Origin: Bacillota bacterium
GTDB taxonomy: Bacteria > Bacillota_A > Clostridia > Christensenellales > Aristaeellaceae
NCBI GenBank assembly: GCA_023421735.1
Contig: JAEZSP010000007.1
Location: 3,913 to 67,912, forward strand
Length of the DNA stretch: 64,000 nucleotides
Direction of reading: 5' to 3'
Within the stretch, counting starts at the first letter, position 1. Each line of letters starts with the position of its first letter. The position numbers and the translations under genes were made by a program. The notes under the pieces are model-generated. The model saw only the letters and a program-made list of their open reading frames with translations, made no database searches and was not told the DNA's origin. This document shows, one piece after another, positions 25,745 to 33,406 of this stretch.

Positions 25745-25957
25745 ATGCCCACCATCAGCTATCGCATCACCTTCCGCCAAAAGGAAACCGGGACTCCGGA
25801 GGAACAGTGGTTCACCGACGCACACACCGCTTGGGAAGCGTTCCGGCTTTTTGCCGAACCGGACAGCTTCGAAATCTACAGCCGAATCGAGCTGACCGAA
25901 GTCAACTTCGAGGAGCGCCAGGACTACCCGCTGGCGGCGCTGGAGTTTCCCGCCTGA
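25745..25957 (+). CDS. Small 70-aa protein of the amidoligase operon
   Basis: 70 aa, ATG with AAGGAGG 8 nt upstream, a strong signal. Sequence MPTISYRITFRQKETGTPEE, then TDAHTAWEAFRLFAEPD and an acidic end. It reads as a small mixed alpha/beta domain rich in Glu. No family recognised. Its place between amidoligase and amidotransferase makes it a candidate partner or acceptor protein, which is inference only. Confidence 0.7.
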   Translation: MPTISYRITFRQKETGTPEEQWFTDAHTAWEAFRLFAEPDSFEIYSRIELTEVNFEERQDYPLAALEFPA

Positions 25958-26074
25958 CACTCGCGAACAAATCAACCGCCGGGAAGCACAGACAGCGCTT
26001 GACTTTCCGGCGGTTCAGAGGGATGAATACCAACGCGCCCGCAAAGGGCTCTGAAATCAAAGGAGGCTATCATT

Positions 26075-26665
26075 ATGTGCATCATCTGCGTTTCCCCGTC
26101 CGGCGTAAAACAACCCACCGACAGTGTCCTTCGCACCATGTTCTACCGGAATCCTCACGGCGCTGGGTACATGTTCGCGCGGGACGGCAAGGTCACCATC
26201 CACAAGGGCTTTATGGATTTCGAATCGTTCCGGGACGCCGTCCGCGGCGAACACTTCACCGCCGCCGACAGCGTGGTGTACCACTTCCGAATCAGCACGC
26301 AGGCGGGCGTCAACCCGGAAATGACGCATCCATTTCCGCTTTCAAATCAGCCCCGGCGCATGCTGGCGCTGGACTTGACCTGCCGCTGCGGCATTGCGCA
26401 CAACGGAATCATCCAACTGACCTCCGACCCGACGAACACACAGTACAGCGACACGGCGGTCTTCATCACCGACTACCTCGCGCACATCATCCGCAAGCCC
26501 GCCGACCTCCGAAATCAGAAGCTGCTCGATCAAATCTACGGCCTGGCGCGCTCGAAGTTCGCCATCATGGACGCCAGCGGGTACGTCGCGACGGTCGGCG
26601 AGTTCATAAGCGACCACGGCCTGCTCTACAGCAACGACAGCTACGAGGCGTACAGATACATCTGA
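26075..26665 (+). CDS. Class II glutamine amidotransferase-like Ntn hydrolase
   Basis: 196 aa. The protein starts MCIICV, so removal of Met exposes the catalytic N-terminal Cys. NPHGAGYMFARDGKVTIHKG, VVYHFRISTQAGVNPEMTHP (H-x-R and THPFPL) and GIAHNGIIQL (the N-G oxyanion turn) are the GATase II signatures. It would hydrolyse glutamine or a related amide, either feeding ammonia to a partner or removing a gamma-glutamyl-type bond. AAAGGAGG is 8 nt before the ATG. It is the last gene of the plus-strand operon and is followed by a terminator. The pathway is unknown. Confidence 0.88.
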   Translation: MCIICVSPSGVKQPTDSVLRTMFYRNPHGAGYMFARDGKVTIHKGFMDFESFRDAVRGEHFTAADSVVYHFRISTQAGVNPEMTHPFPLSNQPRRMLALDLTCRCGIAHNGIIQLTSDPTNTQYSDTAVFITDYLAHIIRKPADLRNQKLLDQIYGLARSKFAIMDASGYVATVGEFISDHGLLYSNDSYEAYRYI

Positions 26666-26690
26666 GAAGAGACCGGGGCTTCCAAATCCC

Positions 26691-26715
26691 AGCCGTACCG
26701 AAAGGGCGGCTTTTT
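26691..26715 (+). terminator. Terminator of the amidoligase operon
   Basis: Stem AGCCG / CGGCT with inner CC/GG pairs around a GAAA loop, followed by TTTTTCTCG, 25 nt past the stop. The rest of 26716-26933 holds no gene; a GC hairpin (CCCGCGC / GCGCGGG) spans 26901-26929. Confidence 0.7.
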
Positions 26716-26933
26716 CTCGTCTTACGGGCTTTGAAACTCCCGCGCGTGTGGGCGCGTGTCGGGCTTTCAAATCACCTGCGTGAAAACCCTCGACCGCCGG
26801 GGAATCGCCGCGACGTGAGCCCAACGTGGGCGCGACACGGCAACCAAGCGTCCGCGAAGCGGACTGAGGACGAGCGATTTATATAATCGCCGCCCGAAAC
26901 CCGCGCTTCCCGAAGGGAGTAGCGCGGGGCGCA

Positions 26934-26961
26934 TAGAAAAAAGCAGCCTTTCGACTGCTTT
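26934..26961 (-). terminator. Terminator of the minus-strand zinc protein operon
   Basis: On the minus strand AAAGCAG-TCGAAAGG-CTGCTTTTTTC forms a short stem with a T6 run, 15 nt past the stop at 26976. It faces the plus-strand terminator, isolating the two convergent operons. Confidence 0.75.
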
Positions 26962-26975
26962 GAAATCGCCCTATG

Positions 26976-27494
26976 TCACTTGGGTATCACGTCGATGCCG
27001 TACTGGATGTCGCCGTCCCTGACCCGGAACCGCACCAGCGCTCGGCTTCCATCCTTCGCTCGGTACTCCGCTTGGAAGGGCTGCGTCCAGAGCTCCGTAA
27101 GCCCAATGCACCGCTTGCGCGCCTCGTCCCGGTACGCTCTGAAATCGCCCTGCCCTCCGGCGTCCAACCAGCGCCGGTACAGCGCCGTCAGGAAGGGAAT
27201 GTGCTCGGCGGTGATGGTGTCGAGGTATTCCTCCATCGTGTCGGGCTGAAAGCCGTCATGGCACCTCAGCATGCACGACCAGTCCTCCACCGGCAGGGGA
27301 TTGCGCATGAAGTCCAGCATCGCCTCATTGGTGCCGCACAGGTCGCAAATGTAGATGTCGGCATGTCGGCTCAGGGCGTTGGTGTGAAGCTTGTCCTTCA
27401 TGGTATCCATCCCGCAGCGCGGGCAAGGGAGATGCTCGCCCGCAAGTTGGCGGGCTCTCAAATCGACCAGCCGGTTCAAAGTCCGCTCGTTCAT
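26976..27494 (-). CDS. Zinc-ribbon protein of unknown function
   Basis: 172 aa. Residues about 24-55 hold two Cys pairs (PCPRCGMDTM and IYICDLCGTNEAM) forming a zinc ribbon. The rest is helical with a final beta segment (RALVRFRVRDGDIQYGIDVI). The ATG overlaps the previous stop by 4 nt. Similar small zinc proteins occur near amidoligase genes in Clostridia mobile elements, but no function is known to me. It shares an operon with the 328-aa protein. Confidence 0.7.
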   Translation of the reverse strand: MNERTLNRLVDLRARQLAGEHLPCPRCGMDTMKDKLHTNALSRHADIYICDLCGTNEAMLDFMRNPLPVEDWSCMLRCHDGFQPDTMEEYLDTITAEHIPFLTALYRRWLDAGGQGDFRAYRDEARKRCIGLTELWTQPFQAEYRAKDGSRALVRFRVRDGDIQYGIDVIPK

Positions 27495-28477
27495 TCCTCC
27501 GCGCCCCCTTCCGTATGTGCTTCGTGTGCCGCGCTGCGAATGGCGGCGTACTTCTCCTTGTGCTTCTCGGCGGCGTTGTCATTCGGGAACGCGCTGCGCC
27601 CCTTCAGGTTCCGGAGCAGCAGCTTGCGCTCCGCTTTCAAATCCGCGCCGCCGTAGCCGAGACGTAGGAGCCAAGCACGCATGTAGTACTTCTCGTTCTC
27701 GGAGGTCTGAAGCTCGGCTTTCACGTGGCTGGCAGCCTTCGCGGCGTGAATGATTCGACCCACCAGTCCGGCGTATGCCACCCAACGTTCCGGGTGCTCC
27801 CTGTCGTAGGGGAAGTCCATCCGCACGATGCCGCCCTCGTAATCGAAGCCTTCCATCTCGCCGAGGGCTTTGAAATCGTTCAGCAGTTCGGAGAAGGCTT
27901 CGGGCGTGTCCGGCGTGTTTTCCCTGATGCGCGTGACCAGGGCTTCAGGGATGCTCAGCCGCCCGTCCATCGCCGCCCGGTTCAGCAGGTGCTGCTTGCT
28001 GAACAGCATGTGAACGAGGTTGGTGAGCTGCGCCACGGTCATCGCGGCGGGAATCAGAATCCTGTGCTCGTCGATCTCGTTCACGCGCTCCGGGTCTTGA
28101 ATCGAGTCGGGTGCGGCTTCCAAATCAGCCGCAGTGGCGGGTACTTCCGCATCCCTGTTGGTTGATTCCTCGGTGGTCGGCGTTTCGTCCTCCACACGCT
28201 CATCCTCCGCGGGGTCAGGCTCGGGGATCATGTGCGGCTCCGCGACGGCTGGTTCTGCTACCCTCCACCCTTGATTGATGAAGAAGGGCATCAGGGTTTC
28301 AGCCGCATCGTCGCTCGTGATTTCGATGTTGCCCGCCCGGTTGATGGTGACCGCCGTGCCCACCCGGTAGGCGCAGGAAGGAACCCCGGCATAGGTCACC
28401 GGCGCGCCCAGCAGTTCCTCTGAAATCCGAGTGGCCAGCGCCTTGCGGTTTGCTGTGATGTTGGTTTGGATCGTCAT
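27491..28477 (-). CDS. 328-aa accessory protein sharing a C-terminal motif with the amidoligase
   Basis: Start ATG at 28477 with AAGGAGG upstream (an earlier in-frame ATG lacks one). Residues 1-85 are a small alpha/beta domain (ALATRISEELLGAPVTYAGV). Residues 85-140 are an acidic disordered linker. Residues 145-290 resemble proteins annotated virulence-related in Clostridia elements (MTVAQLTNLVHMLFSKQHLL; GGIVRMDFPYDREHPERWVA). Residues 270-310 (NEKYYMRAWLLRLGYGGADL) align with the amidoligase C-terminus: N-x-K-Y-x-x-R-x-W-L-L-R-L-G-x-x-G. This suggests a shared docking or fold element. Function unknown. Confidence 0.72.
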   Translation of the reverse strand: MTIQTNITANRKALATRISEELLGAPVTYAGVPSCAYRVGTAVTINRAGNIEITSDDAAETLMPFFINQGWRVAEPAVAEPHMIPEPDPAEDERVEDETPTTEESTNRDAEVPATAADLEAAPDSIQDPERVNEIDEHRILIPAAMTVAQLTNLVHMLFSKQHLLNRAAMDGRLSIPEALVTRIRENTPDTPEAFSELLNDFKALGEMEGFDYEGGIVRMDFPYDREHPERWVAYAGLVGRIIHAAKAASHVKAELQTSENEKYYMRAWLLRLGYGGADLKAERKLLLRNLKGRSAFPNDNAAEKHKEKYAAIRSAAHEAHTEGGAEE

Positions 28478-28560
28478 TTGGCGTACCTCCTTGTTTTGGT
28501 ATGCCATTCATCACTCCGGGGCGCGATGAAGTCAAGATAAGAATGGGCGCGCCGTATGGG

Positions 28561-28598
28561 AAACAAAAAACCGCGCGGGATGCTTCTCCCACGCGGTT
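28561..28598 (-). terminator. Strong terminator downstream of the 69-aa zinc protein gene
   Basis: On the minus strand the stem AACCGCG-x-GGG pairs with CCC-x-CGCGGTT around a 9-nt loop and runs into TTTTTTGTTT. It ends the replication-side transcript before the 328-aa gene. Confidence 0.8.
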
Positions 28599-28652
28599 CC
28601 GATGTCTATTTCGACACGCTTACTGTATCATACCCCTTTCCCTGCGTCAATG

Positions 28653-28687
28653 GGAACTCAGCGGAACTATGTGGAACTCGCAGGAAC
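28653..28687 (-). repeat. Four GGAAC boxes at exact 10-bp spacing
   Basis: GGAAC occurs at 28653, 28663, 28673 and 28683, one helical turn apart, overlapping the last codons and stop region of the 69-aa gene. The spacing puts all copies on the same DNA face, as in arrays bound by a repressor or initiator. Confidence 0.5.
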
Positions 28688-28876
28688 ACTTTTTCGAACG
28701 AGCTTTGAAATGCCGTCCGCTGCTTTGCAGGCGTCACAGGTGTACTTGCGCCCTCGGATGTAATTCCAGGAGAACGTCTCCCTGCCGCAGCGATAACACG
28801 GCGGATAGAATCCGTTGGAACCATTCGCCGTGCGCCGGACGCGGACACCGTCAGCCATCGCTTCGGCATACCCCAT
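28667..28876 (-). CDS. Small zinc-ribbon protein (69 aa)
   Basis: 69 aa with two Cys pairs, YPPCYRCGRETFSWN and KYTCDACKAADGISK, making a single zinc ribbon. Start overlaps the previous stop by 1 nt. Probably a DNA- or protein-binding accessory of the replication operon; no family recognised. Confidence 0.65.
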   Translation of the reverse strand: MGYAEAMADGVRVRRTANGSNGFYPPCYRCGRETFSWNYIRGRKYTCDACKAADGISKLVRKSVPASST

Positions 28877-29298
28877 CAGCCGTGCCTCTCTTTCAGCAGT
28901 TTCCCGACAACTTCCAGCGCCCGCTCATGCACATTGCGAACCCAGCGGCTGCTGTAGTGCATATCTGCACCGATCTCGTCCCAGGGCAGGAAACACAGAT
29001 ACCTCTTTTCAAGGATCAGCCTATAGCTTTCGTTGCGCACGCGGTCGATCAGGGCGGCGATGTCCATCTTCAAGTTGACCAGCTCGTCAATCTGCCGGTT
29101 GACCTGTTCCTCGGCCTCCATCAGCCGGACGATGGTATCTTGCAGGGAAGTCACGTTGCGCGAATGCGACACGGGCTCGCCGCCATAAGACGCGGTGACC
29201 TTCTGTGTCAGGGAACGGAGGCTCTCCACCTGCTGGAGCTTGCTGTTAATCCGCTGGTCGAGCCGATACGCCTGCCCGAGGTATTCTTTTGCCGTCAT
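28876..29298 (-). CDS. DUF1492 / sigma-70 region 4-like phage regulator
   Basis: 140 aa. An N-terminal coiled coil (SLRSLTQKVTASYGGEPVSH, then LMEAEEQVNRQIDELVNLKM) and a C-terminal helix-turn-helix (LPWDEIGADMHYSSRWVRNV) match DUF1492, related to ArpU/RinA late regulators. These probably switch on late genes. ATG overlaps the SNF2 stop (TAATG). No other late activator is evident between here and the terminase operon. Confidence 0.78.
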   Translation of the reverse strand: MTAKEYLGQAYRLDQRINSKLQQVESLRSLTQKVTASYGGEPVSHSRNVTSLQDTIVRLMEAEEQVNRQIDELVNLKMDIAALIDRVRNESYRLILEKRYLCFLPWDEIGADMHYSSRWVRNVHERALEVVGKLLKERHG

Positions 29299-30653
29299 TA
29301 ATTCGTCCTCCTTAGTTGCACCCTGACCGCATCCATCAGCGCGGACTGGGTCAGGTTCTTCTGGTCAAGGGCTCGCATGATCTGCTCGTCAATCGTGCCC
29401 CTCGTAATGATGTGGTGGATCACCACGGTTTCGGACTTCTGTCCCTGCCGCCAGAGCCGGGCGTTGGTCTGCTGGTACAGTTCAAGGCTCCAGGTCAGCC
29501 CGAACCAGATGAGCGTGGAGCCGCCAGCCTGCAAATTGAGCCCGTGCCCGGCGGATGCCGGGTGTACGACCGCCACGGGAATCTCCCCGGCGTTCCAGTC
29601 TGCGATGTCCTTGGAGGACTTGAGTTCCCGAACACGGAAGCGCTTCTGAATCTGGGCGAGGTCGTGTTTGAACCAATACGCCACCAGTACCGGCTTGCCG
29701 TTCGCGCCCTCGATTAAGTCTTCCAAGGCATCCAGCTTCCGGTCGTGAATCGGCAGCGTGTTCCTGTCCTCGGCGTACAGCGCGCCGTTCGCCATCTGGC
29801 ACAGCTTGCCTGAGAGCGCGGCGGCGTTGACCGCGTCGATTGCTTCGCCTTTGAGAGTAACGACCAGATCCTCCTTCATCGCCATGTACAGCTTGGCCTC
29901 GGCGTCCGACATGGTAACGCGCACTTCGTTCATGACGCACTCCGGCATGCGCAGGTGATCCGTCGCCTTCATGGAAATCGTGATGTCGCCGATGCGGCGG
30001 TAGATTTCCTCCTCCGCGCCAGGCTTTGGCTTGTAGGAGAAGACCTGCTGGGCGCTGCGCTTGTCCGGCAGGAAGAACTCGTCCCGGTAGTGGGTGATGA
30101 ACCGTCCGAGGCGCTTGCCCATGTCCAGCACGCGGAACTCCGCCCAGATATCCATCAGGCCGTTGGAGGACGGCGTGCCGGTCAGCCCTACGATCCGCTT
30201 GACCAACGGGCGCACCTTCATCAGGCTCCGGAATCGCTTTGCCTGGTAGGACTTGAACGAGGACAGCTCGTCGATCACCACCATGTCGTAGTCGAACGGC
30301 AGGCCGCTTTCCTCGATCAGCCACTGCACGTTCTCCCGGTTGATGATGTGGATGTGGGTCGGCTGAAGAAGCGCCGCTTTCCGCTCGGTCGCCGTGCCCA
30401 CGGCCACGCTGTAAGTAAGCCCTTTCAGGTGATCCCATTTCTGAATCTCATCCGGCCATGTATCCCGCGCCACGCGCAGGGGTGCGATCACCAGCACCTG
30501 GCCGATCTCGAAGCGGTTGAGGCACAGATCGTGGATCGCCGTCAGGGTGATCACGCTCTTACCAAGACCCATCTCAAGGAGAACGGCGGCGGTGGGGTGT
30601 GTCAGGATGAAGTCGGTCGCGTAGATCTGGTACTCATGGGGCTTGTATTTCAT
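29298..30653 (-). CDS. SNF2-family DNA helicase/ATPase
   Basis: 451 aa from ATG at 30653 (GGAGGTG upstream). Helicase motifs in order: VLLEMGLGKSVITLTAIHDL (Walker A), DMVVIDELSSFKSYQAKRFR (motif II, DE), VGLTGTPSSNGLMDIWAEFR (III), and C-terminal PASAGHGLNLQAGGSTLIWF, QQTNARLWRQGQ (V, VI). This is the compact phage form without extra domains, typical of Clostridia phage replication modules. It overlaps VRR-NUC upstream and DUF1492 downstream. Confidence 0.9.
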   Translation of the reverse strand: MKYKPHEYQIYATDFILTHPTAAVLLEMGLGKSVITLTAIHDLCLNRFEIGQVLVIAPLRVARDTWPDEIQKWDHLKGLTYSVAVGTATERKAALLQPTHIHIINRENVQWLIEESGLPFDYDMVVIDELSSFKSYQAKRFRSLMKVRPLVKRIVGLTGTPSSNGLMDIWAEFRVLDMGKRLGRFITHYRDEFFLPDKRSAQQVFSYKPKPGAEEEIYRRIGDITISMKATDHLRMPECVMNEVRVTMSDAEAKLYMAMKEDLVVTLKGEAIDAVNAAALSGKLCQMANGALYAEDRNTLPIHDRKLDALEDLIEGANGKPVLVAYWFKHDLAQIQKRFRVRELKSSKDIADWNAGEIPVAVVHPASAGHGLNLQAGGSTLIWFGLTWSLELYQQTNARLWRQGQKSETVVIHHIITRGTIDEQIMRALDQKNLTQSALMDAVRVQLRRTN

Positions 30654-30918
30654 CCAGCACACCTCCAATCTTGTCAGGATGGTCGATGACGTACACCTGG
30701 AAGCCCAACGCCTCCAGTTGCTGCTTGCGCCGCAGCTGCAGCGGACGGAGGTGCTTGCCATGCGCTTTCACCTCCACGAACGCCAGTCGCCCGCCAGGCA
30801 GGAGAATCAATCGGTCGGGCATACCATTGAAATTACAAGTCATGATCTTCACCGGAATGCCCCCCAGAGTATTTACCGCCAGCGCGAGTTTTTGCTCGAT
30901 CGTCTTTTCCTTCATCAT
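30634..30918 (-). CDS. VRR-NUC domain nuclease
   Basis: 94 aa. NFNGMPDRLILLPGGRLAFV, then EVKAHGKHLRPLQLRRKQQL, gives the PD-(D/E)XK core (D, E-x-K) of stand-alone VRR-NUC proteins, which cut branched DNA. Length is typical. It overlaps the helicase start by 20 nt, suggesting coupled translation and shared work in replication or repair. Confidence 0.88.
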   Translation of the reverse strand: MMKEKTIEQKLALAVNTLGGIPVKIMTCNFNGMPDRLILLPGGRLAFVEVKAHGKHLRPLQLRRKQQLEALGFQVYVIDHPDKIGGVLDEIQAP

Positions 30919-31066
30919 CCGCTCCTCGTGGACAACGTGGACAACGGGACAGCTTTTCCCTTATATTGCTTACGCGCGTGTGTGGGCGCTCGGTTGTGTC
31001 TCTTCCTTTACAGAAACCCTTTTGAATATAAGGGGAAATCTTGTCCTGTCCATCCATGTTGTCCCC

Positions 31067-33406
31067 TCAATCCTTTCGCCGGTACAGGCGCTGACGACCG
31101 TATACGGGCTGTTTACAGCGCTCATTGGTGCGCTCCCAGCCATCGACCTGTGTCATCAAAGCCGCTATCGCATAGCTGTCCGCCGGTTTCATTTCCGACA
31201 GGTTCCGTCCAAAGCACTCGCACCAGATCTCCGGGTTGCTCACGGCCTCCCTGCGCACTGTGCCTTTGATGTGCGTCGGATCGTCCGGATCGCGGATGTA
31301 ATCGCGCCGCCTGTAGATGTCCATCGCGTCCCAGTCCTCGGGGAGCAGGCGCTCGAGGTACTCCTCGACCATCCCCTGGCGCTCGTCGAGCTCCATGGCC
31401 TCTCGCTGCGCATCCTCAGCGGCGGGAATCATATCGCCTTCGAGGTACAGCTTCTCACCCGCTTCGTAGGTCGCCTTGGCCTCTGCCCAAATCTGGTCGC
31501 GCTCCTCCGGAGTGAAACTCCATTTCTTGACCTGTTCTTCCTGATGGACCTTCACGATCCAGAACCGGCGGTTGCCCGTGATGTCGCGGAGATACCCGCG
31601 CTCGCCGTTGACGGAGCCAATGATGATACACTGGCGGGGATGGCTCTCCACGGTCTTCCCGTAGCTGGGACGATACTTGTCATCCGCCGTGGAGATAAAC
31701 GCCTTCACTTTCTCGATGTCGGCCTTCTTCATCCCGGCCAACTCGCCGATCTCGACGATCCAGAAGCCTTGCAGCTTTTCCGCGCCGGACTTGTCGTCCA
31801 TGTCGGTGAGCGAGAGCGTCTCCGAGTAGTACTCGTCGCCCACGAGGTCTTTGAGCAGCGTGCTTTTGCCGATGCCCTGTGCGCCGTCGAACACAAGCAC
31901 GCTATCGAACTTGGTGCCTGGGTGGTAAATGCGGGCGACCGCCGCCGCAAGCGTCTTGCGGGTCACCGCGCGCACATAGGGCGTATCGTCGGCTTGCAGG
32001 CAGCGGATGAGCAGGGTTTCGACCCTCGGAACGCCGTCCCAGGCGGGCAAGCTGTCGAGATACTCGCGGATCGGATGGAAACGGCGCTTGTCGGCGGCGT
32101 ACTTGATCGCGTTGTCCGCTTTGGTGGGCGAATACAGCCCGAAGACGTGGCTCAAGTAGCCGTACAGTCCGACCTCATCCGATTTCGACCAGCCCGCCTT
32201 GATGCGCTCCCATGGCACTTCGCCGCGGACATCAAGGGTGTCCCGCAGCTCGTTGTACGCGACGTTCTTCAGAACTCCGTCATTCAGAGCGATGACGACG
32301 TAGTTTTCGTAGATATCGCTGACCTCTCCGCTTTTCTCGACCTCCAGCTTGATCTGCCACTCCTTGTCGCCATCGTCGAGAAGGGCAAAGTCTCCGGCCA
32401 CCTGCGTAAGGCGTTCCTCGGCCAACTGCGTCTTGACCGCCTCATCCTTTTTTGCAAAATCGGCCATTGCGTTGTACGACTTCTTTTCATCCAGATCGCC
32501 GAACTTGTGCACCCGGACAAAGTCGAAGGCGTTCAGGAGCTTCCCGCAGGCGGGATCGGTGGCGTGGTGGGAGTAGGCGAACTTGCCGTCGTAGAGGACG
32601 ACCCCGGCGCTGGAGTCGGCGGGGATGTAGTCGTAGCGCCCGTTCATCACCGAGGGCGCGTAGACGTCGGAAAGGAACACCGCGATTGCGTCCTCGATCG
32701 GGTAGGAGCGGCAGAACGCCCCGACCACGCCCCCCTTGGCGAGCGGGTCTTGCTGATGACGGATACTCCGCTGAACCACCTCGGACTGGCGGCTCGACGT
32801 CGGCCAGAGCGAGCAGTCCCGCCAGTCGGATAGCCTGGAAAGGTAATCATCCGGGTCAAGCTCGTCGCCGCCGATCACCTTGAACACATACTCTCCGTCG
32901 GATGGGGTGGACGGCCAGTACATCAGGCGCTCCGGTTCGTAGGTGCTGTCGTCAAAGAAGTCGATGCCGATCTCATCCGCCACCAAACGCGAGAGCGCGG
33001 CGTATTCATCCGGCGTGACGTCGCGGGAGAGCGGGACGACCATACGGAGCCGTGGCGCTTCCGGCGTGTGACTATGCGTTGAGTAGATCGCGCATTTATG
33101 CGGGAACAGCATCTCCACGCTGTCGATGAAGTCTTGCCCGGCGTGATCGGCGTCGAGCGTGATGCCCGACCGGCTCTCGACGGTATCCTTCTTGCGCCGA
33201 CCGGTTTTCAGGTGGCCGAGGACATAGCCGCCCACGTCTTTCGCGGCGTCGCGCCGGTCTCTTGAGAACTTCTGGTACTCCGCGACCGTCTCGGTCGTGC
33301 GTCGAGTGGACTTGAAGCGCTCGCACAGTTCGTCAAAGGTGATCTTTTTGTTGACCCAGCGCTTCGACAGGCGGCTGTCGCCGTAGGCGATTTTCAGCTC
33401 TCGCAT
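31067..33406 (-). CDS. VapE-family replication ATPase with primase-like N-terminus
   Basis: 779 aa. Residues about 60-220 resemble an archaeo-eukaryotic primase/prim-pol domain (SRSGITLDADHAGQDFIDSV; PRLRMVVPLSRDVTPDEYAA). Residues about 430-690 are the VapE/D5-like ATPase (SVLVFDGAQGIGKSTLLKDL, Walker A; GFWIVEIGELAGMKKADIEK, Walker B; IGSVNGERGYLRDITGNRRF, sensor). It is the probable phage replication initiator. It overlaps the ParB gene stop by 13 nt with GGAGG in place. Fusion of both halves is usual in these phages. Confidence 0.9.
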   Translation of the reverse strand: MRELKIAYGDSRLSKRWVNKKITFDELCERFKSTRRTTETVAEYQKFSRDRRDAAKDVGGYVLGHLKTGRRKKDTVESRSGITLDADHAGQDFIDSVEMLFPHKCAIYSTHSHTPEAPRLRMVVPLSRDVTPDEYAALSRLVADEIGIDFFDDSTYEPERLMYWPSTPSDGEYVFKVIGGDELDPDDYLSRLSDWRDCSLWPTSSRQSEVVQRSIRHQQDPLAKGGVVGAFCRSYPIEDAIAVFLSDVYAPSVMNGRYDYIPADSSAGVVLYDGKFAYSHHATDPACGKLLNAFDFVRVHKFGDLDEKKSYNAMADFAKKDEAVKTQLAEERLTQVAGDFALLDDGDKEWQIKLEVEKSGEVSDIYENYVVIALNDGVLKNVAYNELRDTLDVRGEVPWERIKAGWSKSDEVGLYGYLSHVFGLYSPTKADNAIKYAADKRRFHPIREYLDSLPAWDGVPRVETLLIRCLQADDTPYVRAVTRKTLAAAVARIYHPGTKFDSVLVFDGAQGIGKSTLLKDLVGDEYYSETLSLTDMDDKSGAEKLQGFWIVEIGELAGMKKADIEKVKAFISTADDKYRPSYGKTVESHPRQCIIIGSVNGERGYLRDITGNRRFWIVKVHQEEQVKKWSFTPEERDQIWAEAKATYEAGEKLYLEGDMIPAAEDAQREAMELDERQGMVEEYLERLLPEDWDAMDIYRRRDYIRDPDDPTHIKGTVRREAVSNPEIWCECFGRNLSEMKPADSYAIAALMTQVDGWERTNERCKQPVYGRQRLYRRKD

